13,199 bases of DNA, taken from the NCBI GenBank assembly GCA_024650095.1, contig JANKMV010000026.1:1-13199 (forward strand), in the 5' to 3' direction. Made by a program: the position numbers and the translations under genes. Of the stretch, positions 1 through 8,013 are shown one piece after another; position 1 is the first letter of the stretch, and the number at the start of each line of letters is the position of its first letter. The notes under the pieces are model-generated. The model saw only the letters and a list, made by a program, of their open reading frames with translations. It did no database searches and had not been told where the DNA came from. Source of the DNA: Bacillota bacterium (GTDB lineage: Bacteria; Bacillota; Dethiobacteria; Dethiobacterales; Dethiobacteraceae).

Positions 1-415
1 CACCGATCATGATAAAGCCTAGTAAAATACCTTTAATGGCACCCAGAAGCAGGCCACCGAAACCATTTACAATATCGAGCACAGGTAAGGAAAACACGCT
101 GTGGGCAATGTTACCTGTGATACGAAAAAGTAATGATACTATACCGAAAAGCAAGGCAAAGCCAATTAAACGAATAATTACGTCGCCCAAGTCAAATCCC
201 AAGGGTGTGGGATTATTAAACAACTGAGGAAACCATTCTGTTAATGGGGCATAGCGAGTAAACCAGAGAATAAAATCGTTACCGTAGCGAATCGCCACAA
301 AATAGGATGCAACAACCCCCACCACATCGAAAATTTGGCGCACCAGTCCCCTTTGCCACCCCACTAAAGCAAAAAAAATCACAATGGCAAACAATAAAAT
401 ATCAAGCCAATTCAT
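1..415 (-). CDS. CvpA family membrane protein, C-terminus cut by window edge
   Basis: The first 138 codons are visible; the reading frame runs off the left edge without a stop. The start ATG (415-413) shares one base with the zapA TGA, so the two genes are translationally coupled. The protein opens with MNWLDILLFAIVIFFALVGW, a hydrophobic first helix, followed by a basic turn (QRGLVRQIFD) and a second helix. Two more hydrophobic stretches lie near residues 80-95 and 110-138, the last rich in Gly (NGFGGLLLGAIKG). This N-in helix pattern with the GxxRG/Q..D turn is typical of CvpA-family inner-membrane proteins, named for colicin V production in E. coli; their role in Firmicutes is poorly defined. 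The zapA-cvpA pair, often followed by mutS2, is a common Firmicute arrangement, but the next gene lies outside the window. Confidence 0.85.
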   Translation of the reverse strand, partial: MNWLDILLFAIVIFFALVGWQRGLVRQIFDVVGVVASYFVAIRYGNDFILWFTRYAPLTEWFPQLFNNPTPLGFDLGDVIIRLIGFALLFGIVSLLFRITGNIAHSVFSLPVLDIVNGFGGLLLGAIKGILLGFIMIG

Positions 416-681
416 CACTTGGCATTCTTCCTATGCAGCCGCGCCTCAAGTTCACGCAATTCCCGACGTGCACGAAACAGTTCGTCTGCTAAATTCACCG
501 ACGTTAAGACCGCCACTTTATTGATACCTAAACGATTGTTGGCTTGGCCTACTTGCTTCATCTTTTCATCCACATAGTTGGCAAGACGTCTCATATGTTC
601 AGGGGTTGCAGGACTACGCATGGTATACTCTTCACCATAAATCTTTACACTAACTCGATTTTTATCTTCATACTGGGACAT
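415..681 (-). CDS. zapA: Cell division protein ZapA
   Basis: This 88-residue protein matches the ZapA family. It has a short N-terminal beta region (RVSVKIYGEEYTMRS) carrying the conserved 'I.G..Y..R' pattern. A helix follows (PEHMRRLANYVDEKMKQ), then a central helix with KVAVLTSVNLADEL, and a charged C-terminal coiled coil (FRARRELRELEARLHRK). ZapA bundles FtsZ protofilaments and stabilises the Z ring at midcell. I chose the ATG at 681 because GGGGAGG lies 9 bases upstream. The in-frame ATG at 699 would put that SD inside the coding region and has none of its own. The gene follows pheT by about 90 bases and its stop overlaps the cvpA start, so it is probably read as the tail of the pheST transcript. 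Length is normal for the Firmicute family. Confidence 0.9.
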   Translation of the reverse strand: MSQYEDKNRVSVKIYGEEYTMRSPATPEHMRRLANYVDEKMKQVGQANNRLGINKVAVLTSVNLADELFRARRELRELEARLHRKNAK

Positions 682-773
682 GGTGGCTGACCTCCCCATG
701 AGTCTTCCCTGTATTATTCGTCTTCTAATGACATTTTTCCTTCCTTTAACCAGAGCAATCTCCGGAGGAATTA

Positions 774-3182
774 TTAATTACGCAACCCCGCACCTAAGTG
801 AGTCACTAGTGCTGCTTCAATTTTCTGGTGTACTTCTGTAACCATATCATCGCTCAAGGTTCGGGCCGAATCACGATAGGTCACAGCAAAGGCAAGACTA
901 CGTGTGCCTTGAGGAATTTGTGGCCCACGGTATTGATCAAAGAGTGTAATTTCATCCACCAGTGCACCACCCTCTGAGCGAATCACCTTAACTACGTCCA
1001 TTGCTGGGATCGTATCTGACACGACCACGGCCATGTCCCGTAGCACCGCTGGGTAACGCGGCAGGGGAGAGTATTCGATCCCTAGTTCTACCCGTGCCAA
1101 TACATGATCCATATCCAATTCTGCCACATATACGGGCTTATCTATATCATACGTATCTAAAACTGTGGGGTGAATGCGCCCCACCCAACCTAGATGAACA
1201 CCGTCCACGGTTACCTCTGCAGTTTGACCCGGTTGACACCAAGGTAACTCACTTGCACTAAAGGTGTACTCAGCAATACCTAGACGGGTAAGCATGGTCT
1301 CCACCACACCTTTAAGCGCAAAAAAGTCAACTTCCACAGGCGTTTGCTGCCAATGTTCCGTGGGAAATGAGCCCATCAGAGCCATACCAAGTATGGTCCG
1401 CTCATTGGGGAGTTTGGCCAGCGGGTCGCTTGCGGGCAGAAACACTGCACCCAACTCAAAGATTTTTACATTGTGTTGATTACGATTCTGGTTATACTCT
1501 AGGGCACTTAAAAGGCCGCCTGTTAGCATCGTACGCATTATACTCTGCTCTTCCGAAAGGGGATTAGCCAATTTTAGTGCTTCTCGCAAAGGGTGACCTA
1601 CGGGAATGCGCAGCATTTCCATTTGTTGTGGGCTAACAAACGAATAACAGATGGCTTCCGTCAAGCCAGATGCTACAAGTAATTCTTTGGTTTTTCCCAG
1701 CGCTCGTTGTTTTAATGTTCTTCGTCCCTGTGTCACTTCGCCACCCGGAAGCGTAATGGCAATTTTATCATAGCCATAAATCCTAGCCACTTCCTCGATC
1801 AGATCCACCTCTTCCTGCAGATCAGCGCGAAGTGTCGGCACAGTAACATGCAGTTGAGTCCCTTCATCCACCGTAAAACCTTGGCGTTGAAAGATACTAG
1901 CCATTTCACGTTGCGATATTTCGAGTCCGATTAATTTTCTTGCTTTTTCGGCGCGTAGACGAATTTGACGCGGATAGCTAGGAGCAGCGTACTCATCAAC
2001 CAAATCGCCATCTACTTTGCCTGCACCTAGTAAATCTATCAAGCGAGCGGCTCGACGTATGGCTTGGGTGCAACCATTTACATCGACACCCTTCTCAAAG
2101 CGTTGTTGTGCTTCGGAATATAGGCCTAATTGTCTACCTGTGCGACGAATGGAAACTGGGTTAAAATGAGCCGACTCTAGGAATACTGTTTGGGTTGATG
2201 CTGTTACTTCCGTATCTAACCCCCCCATGACACCTGCTAATCCCACGGCTTTCTGTGCATCAGCTATTACGAGCATTTCAGGGGATAATGTGCGCTCGTT
2301 ATTATCTAACGTGACGAGAATCTCTCCCGCTTCGGCCCTGCGAACAACAATCGTCTGCTCAGCCAACGTCTGGAAGTCAAAGGCATGCAAGGGTTGACCC
2401 CACTCCCACATTACATAGTTGGTTATATCCACAATATTACTAATGGGGCGTATCCCTGCCTGCAACAGACGAACCTGGAGCCAGATCGGTGACTGATCAA
2501 TATGCACATCCTTAATTACGAGTCCGGTATACCGAGCACAGAGCTCTGGACTTTCAATTTGAATACGCGGTACTGACAGTGTTGCTGCAGCAAGAGGTAA
2601 CGTGTTATCGGGCAATTGTACCGTTGTGCCCGTCAAAGCTGCCACTTCATGGGCAGCCCCCACCAAACCTAAACAATCCGCCCGGTTTGGCGTTAAGCCG
2701 AGCACTAAGATGGGATCAGTTAGTCCTAGAGCCTTTTCTAAGGGAAGGCCAACCGGTGTTTCTTTATCCAAGACAAGGATACCATATACTCCGGGGTTAA
2801 GGGACAAACCTAATTCGTCCGCAGCACAAAGCATACCGTTTGATTCCACACCACGTAAGGTAGTACGCTTGATCTTCACATCTCCGGGCAGAACAGCGCC
2901 CGGCTTAGCCAACGGCACTTTATCACCGGCAACAATATTATCAATACCTGCCACAACCGTCATAACTTGTTGTCCATCGGTAACCCGGGTGACAAATAAT
3001 TTATCTGCCTCGGGATGCTTTGCAATGGAAACAACTTCAGCCACCACAACTTCAGTAAACTGAGGTACCAGCGTAGTAACGTCCTCGACCTCAATACCTG
3101 CACTGGTAAGTTTATCAGCCAATTCAGTAGCCGACAAAGAAATCTCAATAAAATCTTTTAGCCATGTGTAGGGAACACGCAT
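774..3182 (-). CDS. pheT: Phenylalanyl-tRNA synthetase beta subunit
   Basis: This 802-residue beta chain of the (alpha-beta)2 enzyme charges tRNA-Phe in the cytoplasm. In order I see an N-terminal part (MRVPYTWLKDF); an EMAP-II-like tRNA-binding domain at about residues 40-150 (HPEADKL, SNGMLCAADELGL); the B3/B4 editing region at about 200-395 (NIVDITNYVMWEWGQPLHAF, RFEKGVD); a B5 domain at about 405-475 (LRADLQEEVDLIEEVARIYGY); the catalytic-like core; and a C-terminal FDX-ACB domain at about 704-802 (PRYPAVLRDMAVVV). Full bacterial length, no breaks. An ATG at 3203 is in frame, but AAAGGAGG sits inside that extension 8 bases before the ATG at 3182, which also gives the family N-terminus, so I use 3182. 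It starts 25 bases after the pheS stop and shares the T-box-controlled transcript. Confidence 0.96.
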   Translation of the reverse strand: MRVPYTWLKDFIEISLSATELADKLTSAGIEVEDVTTLVPQFTEVVVAEVVSIAKHPEADKLFVTRVTDGQQVMTVVAGIDNIVAGDKVPLAKPGAVLPGDVKIKRTTLRGVESNGMLCAADELGLSLNPGVYGILVLDKETPVGLPLEKALGLTDPILVLGLTPNRADCLGLVGAAHEVAALTGTTVQLPDNTLPLAAATLSVPRIQIESPELCARYTGLVIKDVHIDQSPIWLQVRLLQAGIRPISNIVDITNYVMWEWGQPLHAFDFQTLAEQTIVVRRAEAGEILVTLDNNERTLSPEMLVIADAQKAVGLAGVMGGLDTEVTASTQTVFLESAHFNPVSIRRTGRQLGLYSEAQQRFEKGVDVNGCTQAIRRAARLIDLLGAGKVDGDLVDEYAAPSYPRQIRLRAEKARKLIGLEISQREMASIFQRQGFTVDEGTQLHVTVPTLRADLQEEVDLIEEVARIYGYDKIAITLPGGEVTQGRRTLKQRALGKTKELLVASGLTEAICYSFVSPQQMEMLRIPVGHPLREALKLANPLSEEQSIMRTMLTGGLLSALEYNQNRNQHNVKIFELGAVFLPASDPLAKLPNERTILGMALMGSFPTEHWQQTPVEVDFFALKGVVETMLTRLGIAEYTFSASELPWCQPGQTAEVTVDGVHLGWVGRIHPTVLDTYDIDKPVYVAELDMDHVLARVELGIEYSPLPRYPAVLRDMAVVVSDTIPAMDVVKVIRSEGGALVDEITLFDQYRGPQIPQGTRSLAFAVTYRDSARTLSDDMVTEVHQKIEAALVTHLGAGLRN

Positions 3183-3207
3183 CGCGAGTGCCTCCTTTTG
3201 CATTCAT

Positions 3208-4233
3208 TTAGCGGAATTGACGTAACATGCGTACGTCGTTTTGAAAAAATAAACGTAAATCATCAACGCCATATTTGAGCATCGCAATTCGCTCTACTCC
3301 CATGCCAAACGCATAACCCGTATATTCTTCCGGATCATAGCCCGACATCTCTAATACATGAGGGTGAACCATGCCGGATCCAAGAATTTCAATCCAACCG
3401 GTATCCTTGCACACTCTACAGCCCTTACCAGCACACATCATACATGAGATATCCACTTCAGCACTGGGCTCTGTAAAGGGAAAATAGCTAGGGCGTAAAC
3501 GCACCTTCTGATGCGGACCAAACATTTGTTGAGCAAATAATAAAAGTGTGCCCTTTAAGTCAGAGAGAGAAATATTCCTATCAATGACAAGACCCTCAAC
3601 CTGATGAAACATGGGTGAATGTGTGGCATCATCATCCCGCCGATACACTTTACCGGGTGCGATAATACGTACAGGCACCTCAGGCGCGACTTTCTCCATG
3701 GTACGAACCTGCATGGGTGACGTATGAGTACGCAGAAGCATCTCAGGGTGAAAATAGAAGGAATCTTGCATCTCTCTTGCTGGATGATCTTTGGGCAAAT
3801 TTAAAGCTTCAAAATTATAGTAGTCGGTTTCAATTTCCGGTCCCTCCACAATGGTAAAACCCATGCCTAAAAAAATATCCGCGATTTCATCCAACACCAA
3901 TGTGATTGGGTGAAGATGACCTAACGATGGCTGACGTCCAGGCAACGTCACATCGATCTTTTCCGCAGCCATCATCAACAGCCGCTCTTGGTCTCGTAGC
4001 TCTACTTCCCGAGCGGTGAACAACGCTGATAGTTCATCCCTAATTTTATTGGCTAAACCACCAATAATGGGACGTTCTTGGGGCGAAAGTTTTCCCATAC
4101 CTCGTAAAACCGATGTCATTTCTCCCTTTTTGCCTAGATAATGAATCTGAAACTGCTTTAATTCTTCCTGGTTCGTTGCCTCACTAATCGCAGCACGAGC
4201 ACTCGTAGCAATGGCAGTAAGTTTATCCTGCAT
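3208..4233 (-). CDS. pheS: Phenylalanyl-tRNA synthetase alpha subunit
   Basis: This 341-residue catalytic subunit of PheRS activates phenylalanine and transfers it to tRNA-Phe. An N-terminal coiled-coil arm (about 1-90) includes [20 protein letters not shown]. The class II core follows, with [28 protein letters not shown], motif 2 ([19 protein letters not shown], about 193-211) and motif 3 ([13 protein letters not shown], about 310-322). Four cysteines at about 264, 267, 272 and 275 ([12 protein letters not shown]) form the knuckle-like insert common in Firmicute PheS. The start is the ATG at 4233, 8 bases after GAGGAG. The GTG at 4242 and ATG at 4239 overlap or crowd the SD and are less likely. 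The gene lies directly behind a T-box terminator/antiterminator and leads into pheT. Confidence 0.96.
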   Translation of the reverse strand: MQDKLTAIATSARAAISEATNQEELKQFQIHYLGKKGEMTSVLRGMGKLSPQERPIIGGLANKIRDELSALFTAREVELRDQERLLMMAAEKIDVTLPGRQPSLGHLHPITLVLDEIADIFLGMGFTIVEGPEIETDYYNFEALNLPKDHPAREMQDSFYFHPEMLLRTHTSPMQVRTMEKVAPEVPVRIIAPGKVYRRDDDATHSPMFHQVEGLVIDRNISLSDLKGTLLLFAQQMFGPHQKVRLRPSYFPFTEPSAEVDISCMMCAGKGCRVCKDTGWIEILGSGMVHPHVLEMSGYDPEEYTGYAFGMGVERIAMLKYGVDDLRLFFQNDVRMLRQFR

Positions 4234-4281
4234 TTCCATCACTCCTCACATCAACATAAAGTATAAAAGAAAAACAAGTAC

Positions 4282-4308
4282 AAAAAAACGTCCCTTCTGT
4301 CAGGGACG
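4282..4308 (-). terminator. T-box-controlled intrinsic terminator before pheS
   Basis: Read on the minus strand, CGTCCCT (4308-4302) pairs with AGGGACG (4295-4289) around a 6-base loop, followed directly by seven T (4288-4282). It lies between the T-box core and the pheS SD, the position of the leader terminator that competes with the antiterminator. High GC stem plus U-run make this a convincing terminator. Confidence 0.9.
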
Positions 4309-4522
4309 AAAGAAAACTTCCGCGGTACCACCCAAATTAGCAGACAACAACATACTACTCACTTCATACTCTGTAACGGGAGAACCCGCACCGGACCTAC
4401 ACAGAAATCCTTCAATCCAGTGGCTCCGGGAGGAACTTCGGCCAAATCAACACAGGACGCTCTCAATCATGGCGTCCTTCCCTGTCTGTGCAGAGCCTGG
4501 CGTACTCGTCCCGTCATTGCCT
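4282..4522 (-). promoter_or_regulatory. T-box riboswitch, Phe (UUC) specifier, controlling pheST
   Basis: The conserved T-box core TGGGTGGTACCGCGG lies at 4334-4320, just before the leader terminator. Stem I begins near 4515. A basal CGGGA pairs with TCCCG, and the 5' side of the specifier loop holds GAGTA (4508-4504). Its 3' side holds CGAAGTTCC, placing the triplet UUC at 4435-4433, a phenylalanine codon. The upper stem is closed by GCCA/TGGC and capped by a GGACGC/GCGTCC hairpin. A stem III-like hairpin (GCGGG/CCCGT region, about 4394-4374) follows. The antiterminator bulge reads UGGU, whose last base fits the A discriminator of tRNA-Phe. Known T-box logic is that uncharged tRNA-Phe binds specifier and bulge, stabilises the antiterminator and lets transcription enter pheS. 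Specifier and context agree. The pairings were found by eye and not folded by software. Confidence 0.93.
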
Positions 4523-4621
4523 TTAACATATGCGTACTTCAACAAGCTGCTTATATAGCAGATAGGCAGTTACAGAACCCGTCCTTTCAAAAACAATCCA
4601 AAAAAACTCAGCATTGATCAT
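4523..4621 (-). CDS. YqzL-like small protein (32 aa)
   Basis: A 32-residue ORF, ATG at 4621 to TAA at 4525-4523, with AAGGAG (4637-4632) 10 bases upstream and a good promoter just ahead of it. The peptide contains EFFWIVFERTGSVTAYLLYK. Its 'W.vF..TGSv.aYLlYK' core matches my memory of the YqzL family, very short proteins found in spore-forming Firmicutes and of unknown function. I infer membership from this pattern alone. It ends immediately before T-box stem I, so it is the first cistron of the transcript that reads the pheS leader. A longer in-frame extension to 4723 has no SD, crosses the promoter and is not used. The alternative is a chance ORF in a long leader, but the SD, spacing and motif argue against that. 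Confidence 0.75.
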   Translation of the reverse strand: MINAEFFWIVFERTGSVTAYLLYKQLVEVRIC

Positions 4622-4661
4622 GCACTGACCACTCCTTATATTTGGAATGGGAATTGTTTTT

Positions 4662-4690
4662 ATTATAGCATATGGAAGTTTCCTACACAA
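4662..4690 (-). promoter_or_regulatory. Sigma-A promoter with extended -10, for the yqzL-like ORF and pheST leader
   Basis: On the minus strand, TTGTGT (4690-4685) is separated by 17 bases from TATAAT (4667-4662), which is preceded by TGC, an extended -10. The predicted start is near 4655, giving a leader of about 34 bases to the small ORF at 4621. No better promoter is visible between it and the T-box, so it probably drives the small ORF, T-box and pheST together. It lies 51 bases after the end of the upstream methyltransferase gene. Confidence 0.8.
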
Positions 4691-4740
4691 GCTTACGCCT
4701 GGCATTAAAAACTTCTCACGCATAAATGACGATAATACAG

Positions 4741-5535
4741 CTACAAATGAGTACGACGTTGACGTGATGCTTCAAAAAATAAAACCGACATGGCGATGGC
4801 AGCATTGAGAGATTCCACTGCATGGGCCATGGGGATATCCACCGCATTAGTGGCTACCGCTTTTACCTCTTGGGATACGCCAACCCCTTCATTTCCAATG
4901 ACAACGGCAACGGGCTGTGTCCAATCATAATGATCGTAGCGAATAGACGAATCTATTGATGCCAGCACCAAGTTTACTTTTCTAGCTTGCAGATTTGTAT
5001 GTAACTCTAGCAGCGTTGTTTCCACAACTGGGAGAGCAAAATAGGCACCCATGGATGCTCTGATAGCTTTAGGGTTCGCCACATCTACAGTTCCAGGTAG
5101 CAGAATTACACCACTAGCACCTGCAGCAGCAGCAGAACGAATCATTGTTCCTAAATTTCCTGGGTCTTGAATACCATCCACAACCAAGATAAACGCTGGC
5201 TCCTCAGCAAAAACAGCATCTAACATGTACCTTGGTCGCTTGACAATAGCTAAAACGCCTTGCGGCGACTCTGTGAAGGCAGCTTGATCAAAAACTTTTG
5301 CGTTTACAGTCAATACCGTTGTACTCGCAGGCAGCGCTTGTCCTAGCAGACACTCTGCTACTGTAGTTCCTGCACGCACGAAGACAATGTCCGGAATAAC
5401 GCCACGCGTTAGTACATCCACCACCAAACGTCGTCCCTCTAAGGGAATTAAACCAAGTTCAGCGCGATACTTTCTTTTTTCTAGACTTCTAAATAGTTTG
5501 AGCTGGCGATTCTGATGGCTTGTGATTAAGGTCAC
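4741..5535 (-). CDS. TrmH/SpoU-family RNA 2'-O-methyltransferase (RlmB/TsnR-like)
   Basis: This 264-residue protein belongs to the SPOUT (trefoil-knot) class that transfers methyl from SAM to a ribose 2'-OH of rRNA or tRNA. The N-terminal substrate-binding part includes KYRAELGLIPLEGRRLV (about 22-38) and TESPQGVLAI (about 88-97). The catalytic domain has motif 1 GIQDPGNLGTMIRSA (121-135, with N127 and R133), motif 2 VIGNEGVGV (212-220) and motif 3 IPMAHAVESLNAAIAMSV (234-251). All expected residues are present. The start is a GTG directly after the ktrA TAA with no gap and only a weak SD-like AGG, which suggests coupling to ktrA translation. The usual neighbour downstream is pheS, as here. 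Which RNA nucleotide is modified cannot be told from sequence. Confidence 0.9.
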   Translation of the reverse strand: MTLITSHQNRQLKLFRSLEKRKYRAELGLIPLEGRRLVVDVLTRGVIPDIVFVRAGTTVAECLLGQALPASTTVLTVNAKVFDQAAFTESPQGVLAIVKRPRYMLDAVFAEEPAFILVVDGIQDPGNLGTMIRSAAAAGASGVILLPGTVDVANPKAIRASMGAYFALPVVETTLLELHTNLQARKVNLVLASIDSSIRYDHYDWTQPVAVVIGNEGVGVSQEVKAVATNAVDIPMAHAVESLNAAIAMSVLFFEASRQRRTHL

Positions 5536-6192
5536 TTAATCACTACCTAACAGCTGAATTTGCGTATTTTCTCCCAATACAATTAACACATCACCTTCTT
5601 CTAAACGGTCCGTCGCTATGGGTGATACATTGATTTTTCGATTTACAGTACGTATCGCCATTACGTTCATGCCAAATTTAGCCCGTAGATCAAGTTCCCG
5701 CAATGTTTTACCGACCATCTCATCTGAGACGATAATTTCTACGATACTATAGTCTGGTGACAATTCAATAAAATCCAGTACATTGGTTGAAATCAGGTTA
5801 TGGGCCACACGGGTACCCATATCACGTTCAGGAAAGACTATTCGGTCTGCACCAATTTTCTGCAGCACTTTGCCATGTTGTGCTGTCCTCGCCTTGGCCA
5901 CAATATACTTTACACCCAATTCCTTAAGTACAAGCGTAGTCAAAATACTGGCCTGCACATCTTGGCCAATACCAACAATCACCACATCAAAATTTGTGAT
6001 CCCCAGTGATTTTAAGGCAGTTTCGCTGGTGGTATCTGCCACCACAGCATGTGTAACCCGATCAACGATGCCTTCGATTTTACTTTCACTGCTATCAATC
6101 GCCAGGACATCATGCCCCATCTCGTAGAGTGTAGTGGCAACACTTGCACCAAAACGACCGATACCGACGACTGCAAACTGTTTTACTTTCAC
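5536..6192 (-). CDS. ktrA: K+ uptake regulatory subunit, KtrA/TrkA-type RCK protein
   Basis: A 218-residue cytoplasmic regulator with one RCK_N and one RCK_C domain, the size of KtrA rather than the double-domain TrkA of enterobacteria. The Rossmann nucleotide motif VGIGRFG spans residues 9-15, with the ribose-binding acid at D33 (LAID). RCK_N continues to about residue 135 (KARTAQHGKVLQKIGADRIVFPE). RCK_C covers about 140-218 (VGKTLRELDLRAKFGMNVMAI, LEEGDVLIVLGE). KtrA forms an octameric ring that binds ATP/ADP and gates the KtrB pore. The start is GTG at 6192 with GGGGAG 9 bases upstream, 15 bases after the ktrB stop. ATG within the spacer reads ATG CCG TGA and is not a start. The partner gene lies directly upstream. 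Confidence 0.92.
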   Translation of the reverse strand: MKVKQFAVVGIGRFGASVATTLYEMGHDVLAIDSSESKIEGIVDRVTHAVVADTTSETALKSLGITNFDVVIVGIGQDVQASILTTLVLKELGVKYIVAKARTAQHGKVLQKIGADRIVFPERDMGTRVAHNLISTNVLDFIELSPDYSIVEIIVSDEMVGKTLRELDLRAKFGMNVMAIRTVNRKINVSPIATDRLEEGDVLIVLGENTQIQLLGSD

Positions 6193-6207
6193 GGCATTTC
6201 ACTCCCC

Positions 6208-7554
6208 TTAGCCAATCATTATTCTCTCTGACACATACTGCAGAGGCGCCTTATGCTTATGGTGCGCTAACGCGAACACCAATGTCAATGGTCCGACTCG
6301 ACCGGCAAACATCGTAATAATAATCAGTAGGCGTCCCCAAACAGACAGAGTGGTCGTTACTCCTGTGGAAAGTCCCACTGTACCGAAGGCCGATGTGGCC
6401 TCAAATAGATAATCCAAGAAAGTAAATGTGCCACTCTCGGTAAGCAATAAGGCAAACGTGACCATAGAAATTAAAAGCAAGCCCAGTACCGTAATGGATA
6501 ACGCTTTACGCAAAATATCCAATGGGATCCGTTTTTTATACAAGAGTACGTCCTCATCGCCTCGTACCGCAGCAAGTACAGTCAGGATGAGAGTTCCGAA
6601 GGTGGTAGTTTTAATACCCCCGCCCGTGGATGCTGGTGAGGCCCCAATAAACATCAGCAGAATAACAAAAAATAGTGTTGGTCTAAATAGCTGACCTGTA
6701 TTCACAGTGTTAAAGCCGGCGGTTCTTGGGGTAGCTGCTGTAAAAAAGGCATTCATGACCTTGCCCAAAGTACCATGCTGGCCAAGCGTTGCGGGGTTAT
6801 TATATTCTATAACAAGAATCAAGATTGTACTAAACAACAGTAGCACTAACGTAATGCCAATCACCATCTTACCATGAAGGGAAAGACGAGCAAAACGCCG
6901 CCGGCGGTAGCACTCCACCAGCACGGAAAAACCAATTCCCCCGACAATAAACAAGATAACGATGGTGAATACAATCACGGGGTCTGATGTAAAAGGCGTC
7001 AGACTGCGGTAGCCACCAATAATATCAAACCCCGCATTACAAAAAGCAGAAATGGCATGAAATGCGGAGTAAAACAAACCGGTTCGCCAGCCATAGATGG
7101 GTATAAAACGAGTACTTAGTACCAGTGCTCCCACGACCTCAATGGACAGTGTCATTAGCACCACAGTCCTCACTAAGTGGACCAATCCTTGCAACGTCTC
7201 CTCATTCATGGCTTCCTGAATAACTAAGCGCTCGCGCAGAGATATTTTTTTTCCTAAAAGAATAAAAATAATGGTTGCAACTGTCATGATACCCAAACCA
7301 CCAAATTGAATTAAGAGCAGTATCACAGTTTGACCAAAACGCGTAAAAAAAGTGCCCGTATCCACCACGACAAGTCCCGTTACGCACACAGCAGAAGTTG
7401 CAGTGAAAAAAGCGTCTAGGAGTGGTAGACGCCCTACATGAACAGCCATGGGCAGGGACAAAAGTACGGTGCCAATGACAATGAGTAGGGCAAAGCCTCC
7501 AACCAAGATCTTGGCCGGTGACACTTTGGGCGATTTAAATGGATTGATGCGCAT
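6208..7554 (-). CDS. ktrB: K+ transporter pore subunit, KtrB/TrkH family
   Basis: A 448-residue integral membrane protein of the Trk/Ktr/HKT superfamily with four M1-P-M2 repeats. The four pore loops are AVCVTGL, AFCNAGFD, TPRTAGFN and AFGTVGLS; their filter glycines fall near residues 60, 175, 280 and 394, all present as needed for K+ selectivity. The intramembrane gate loop of the third repeat reads GASPASTGGGIKTT (about 304-317). Length and short N-terminus fit KtrB (often annotated TrkH in clostridia); such systems usually import K+ with Na+. The start is ATG at 7554 with GAGG 6 bases upstream. A GTG at 7566 is in frame but would place that SD inside the gene. It follows rplT by 70 bases with only a T-poor hairpin between, so readthrough from the ribosomal operon is possible. 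Confidence 0.92.
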   Translation of the reverse strand: MRINPFKSPKVSPAKILVGGFALLIVIGTVLLSLPMAVHVGRLPLLDAFFTATSAVCVTGLVVVDTGTFFTRFGQTVILLLIQFGGLGIMTVATIIFILLGKKISLRERLVIQEAMNEETLQGLVHLVRTVVLMTLSIEVVGALVLSTRFIPIYGWRTGLFYSAFHAISAFCNAGFDIIGGYRSLTPFTSDPVIVFTIVILFIVGGIGFSVLVECYRRRRFARLSLHGKMVIGITLVLLLFSTILILVIEYNNPATLGQHGTLGKVMNAFFTAATPRTAGFNTVNTGQLFRPTLFFVILLMFIGASPASTGGGIKTTTFGTLILTVLAAVRGDEDVLLYKKRIPLDILRKALSITVLGLLLISMVTFALLLTESGTFTFLDYLFEATSAFGTVGLSTGVTTTLSVWGRLLIIITMFAGRVGPLTLVFALAHHKHKAPLQYVSERIMIG

Positions 7555-7580
7555 AGGGCACCTCACAGGAGATAAAGATG

Positions 7581-7606
7581 AAGCCAGAAGTGATTACTTC
7601 TGACTT
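7581..7606 (-). other. Intergenic stem-loop between rplT and ktrB
   Basis: An 11-base-pair stem (AAGTCAGAAGT with ACTTCTGGCTT, one G-U pair on the minus-strand RNA) closes a 4-base loop. No run of T follows on either strand (CATCTTTATC on the minus side), so it is at best a weak or factor-assisted terminator. It could instead be a processing site or a 3'-end stabiliser for the infC-rpmI-rplT mRNA. It is the only candidate boundary before the K+ transporter genes. Confidence 0.5.
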
Positions 7607-7624
7607 GTTGGTTAAAACTTTTGT

Positions 7625-7978
7625 TTATAGACTATTTTTGGCAACACTAATTAAAGCTGTAAAACCATCAGCATCATTAACGGCCAAATCTGCTAGCATC
7701 TTTCGGTTGATATCAACCCCAGCACGCTTAAGACCATTAATTAAACGACTATAAGACATTCCATTGATGCGGGCAGCTGCGTTAATACGAGCTATCCACA
7801 ATCTTCTAAAATCACGTTTACGACGACGACGGTCACGGTACGCATTGGCCAGTGATTTCATCACAGCTTGGTTCGCTGTGCGGAATAACTTGCTTTTGGC
7901 TCCGAAATACCCCTTCGCCAGTTTAATTACTCTTTTATGGCGTGCCCGAGTGGCTACGCCCCGTTTTACCCTTGGCAT
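7625..7978 (-). CDS. rplT: 50S ribosomal protein L20
   Basis: A 117-residue basic protein with the L20 signature throughout: [20 protein letters not shown] at the N-terminus, [35 protein letters not shown] and the C-terminal globular part ([25 protein letters not shown]). L20 binds 23S rRNA early in 50S assembly, and in Firmicutes its C-terminal domain represses its own operon by binding the leader. AGGAGG lies 8 bases before the ATG. It is the last gene of infC-rpmI-rplT, 35 bases after rpmI. Full family length. Confidence 0.98.
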   Translation of the reverse strand: MPRVKRGVATRARHKRVIKLAKGYFGAKSKLFRTANQAVMKSLANAYRDRRRRKRDFRRLWIARINAAARINGMSYSRLINGLKRAGVDINRKMLADLAVNDADGFTALISVAKNSL

Positions 7979-8013
7979 GGGAAAAACCTCCTAGCTTCGA
8001 TGTGTTTAACAAT

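Noticed and set aside
700..773. Terminator between pheT and zapA
   Set aside because: Only a 6-base CCGGAG/CTCTGG stem with no T-run is present; pheT and zapA are more likely co-transcribed.
2602..3063. 153-codon plus-strand ORF
   Set aside because: It lies wholly antisense within pheT, has no SD and shows no recognisable domain; it is a shadow of the pheT codon pattern.
4211..4617. Plus-strand ORFs across the pheS leader
   Set aside because: They are antisense to a structured T-box leader and the small ORF, have no SD and show low-complexity composition.
4523..4723. Long 66-residue version of the YqzL-like ORF
   Set aside because: The extension crosses the -35 and -10 boxes and has no SD; the YqzL-like part starts at the ATG at 4621 with its own SD.
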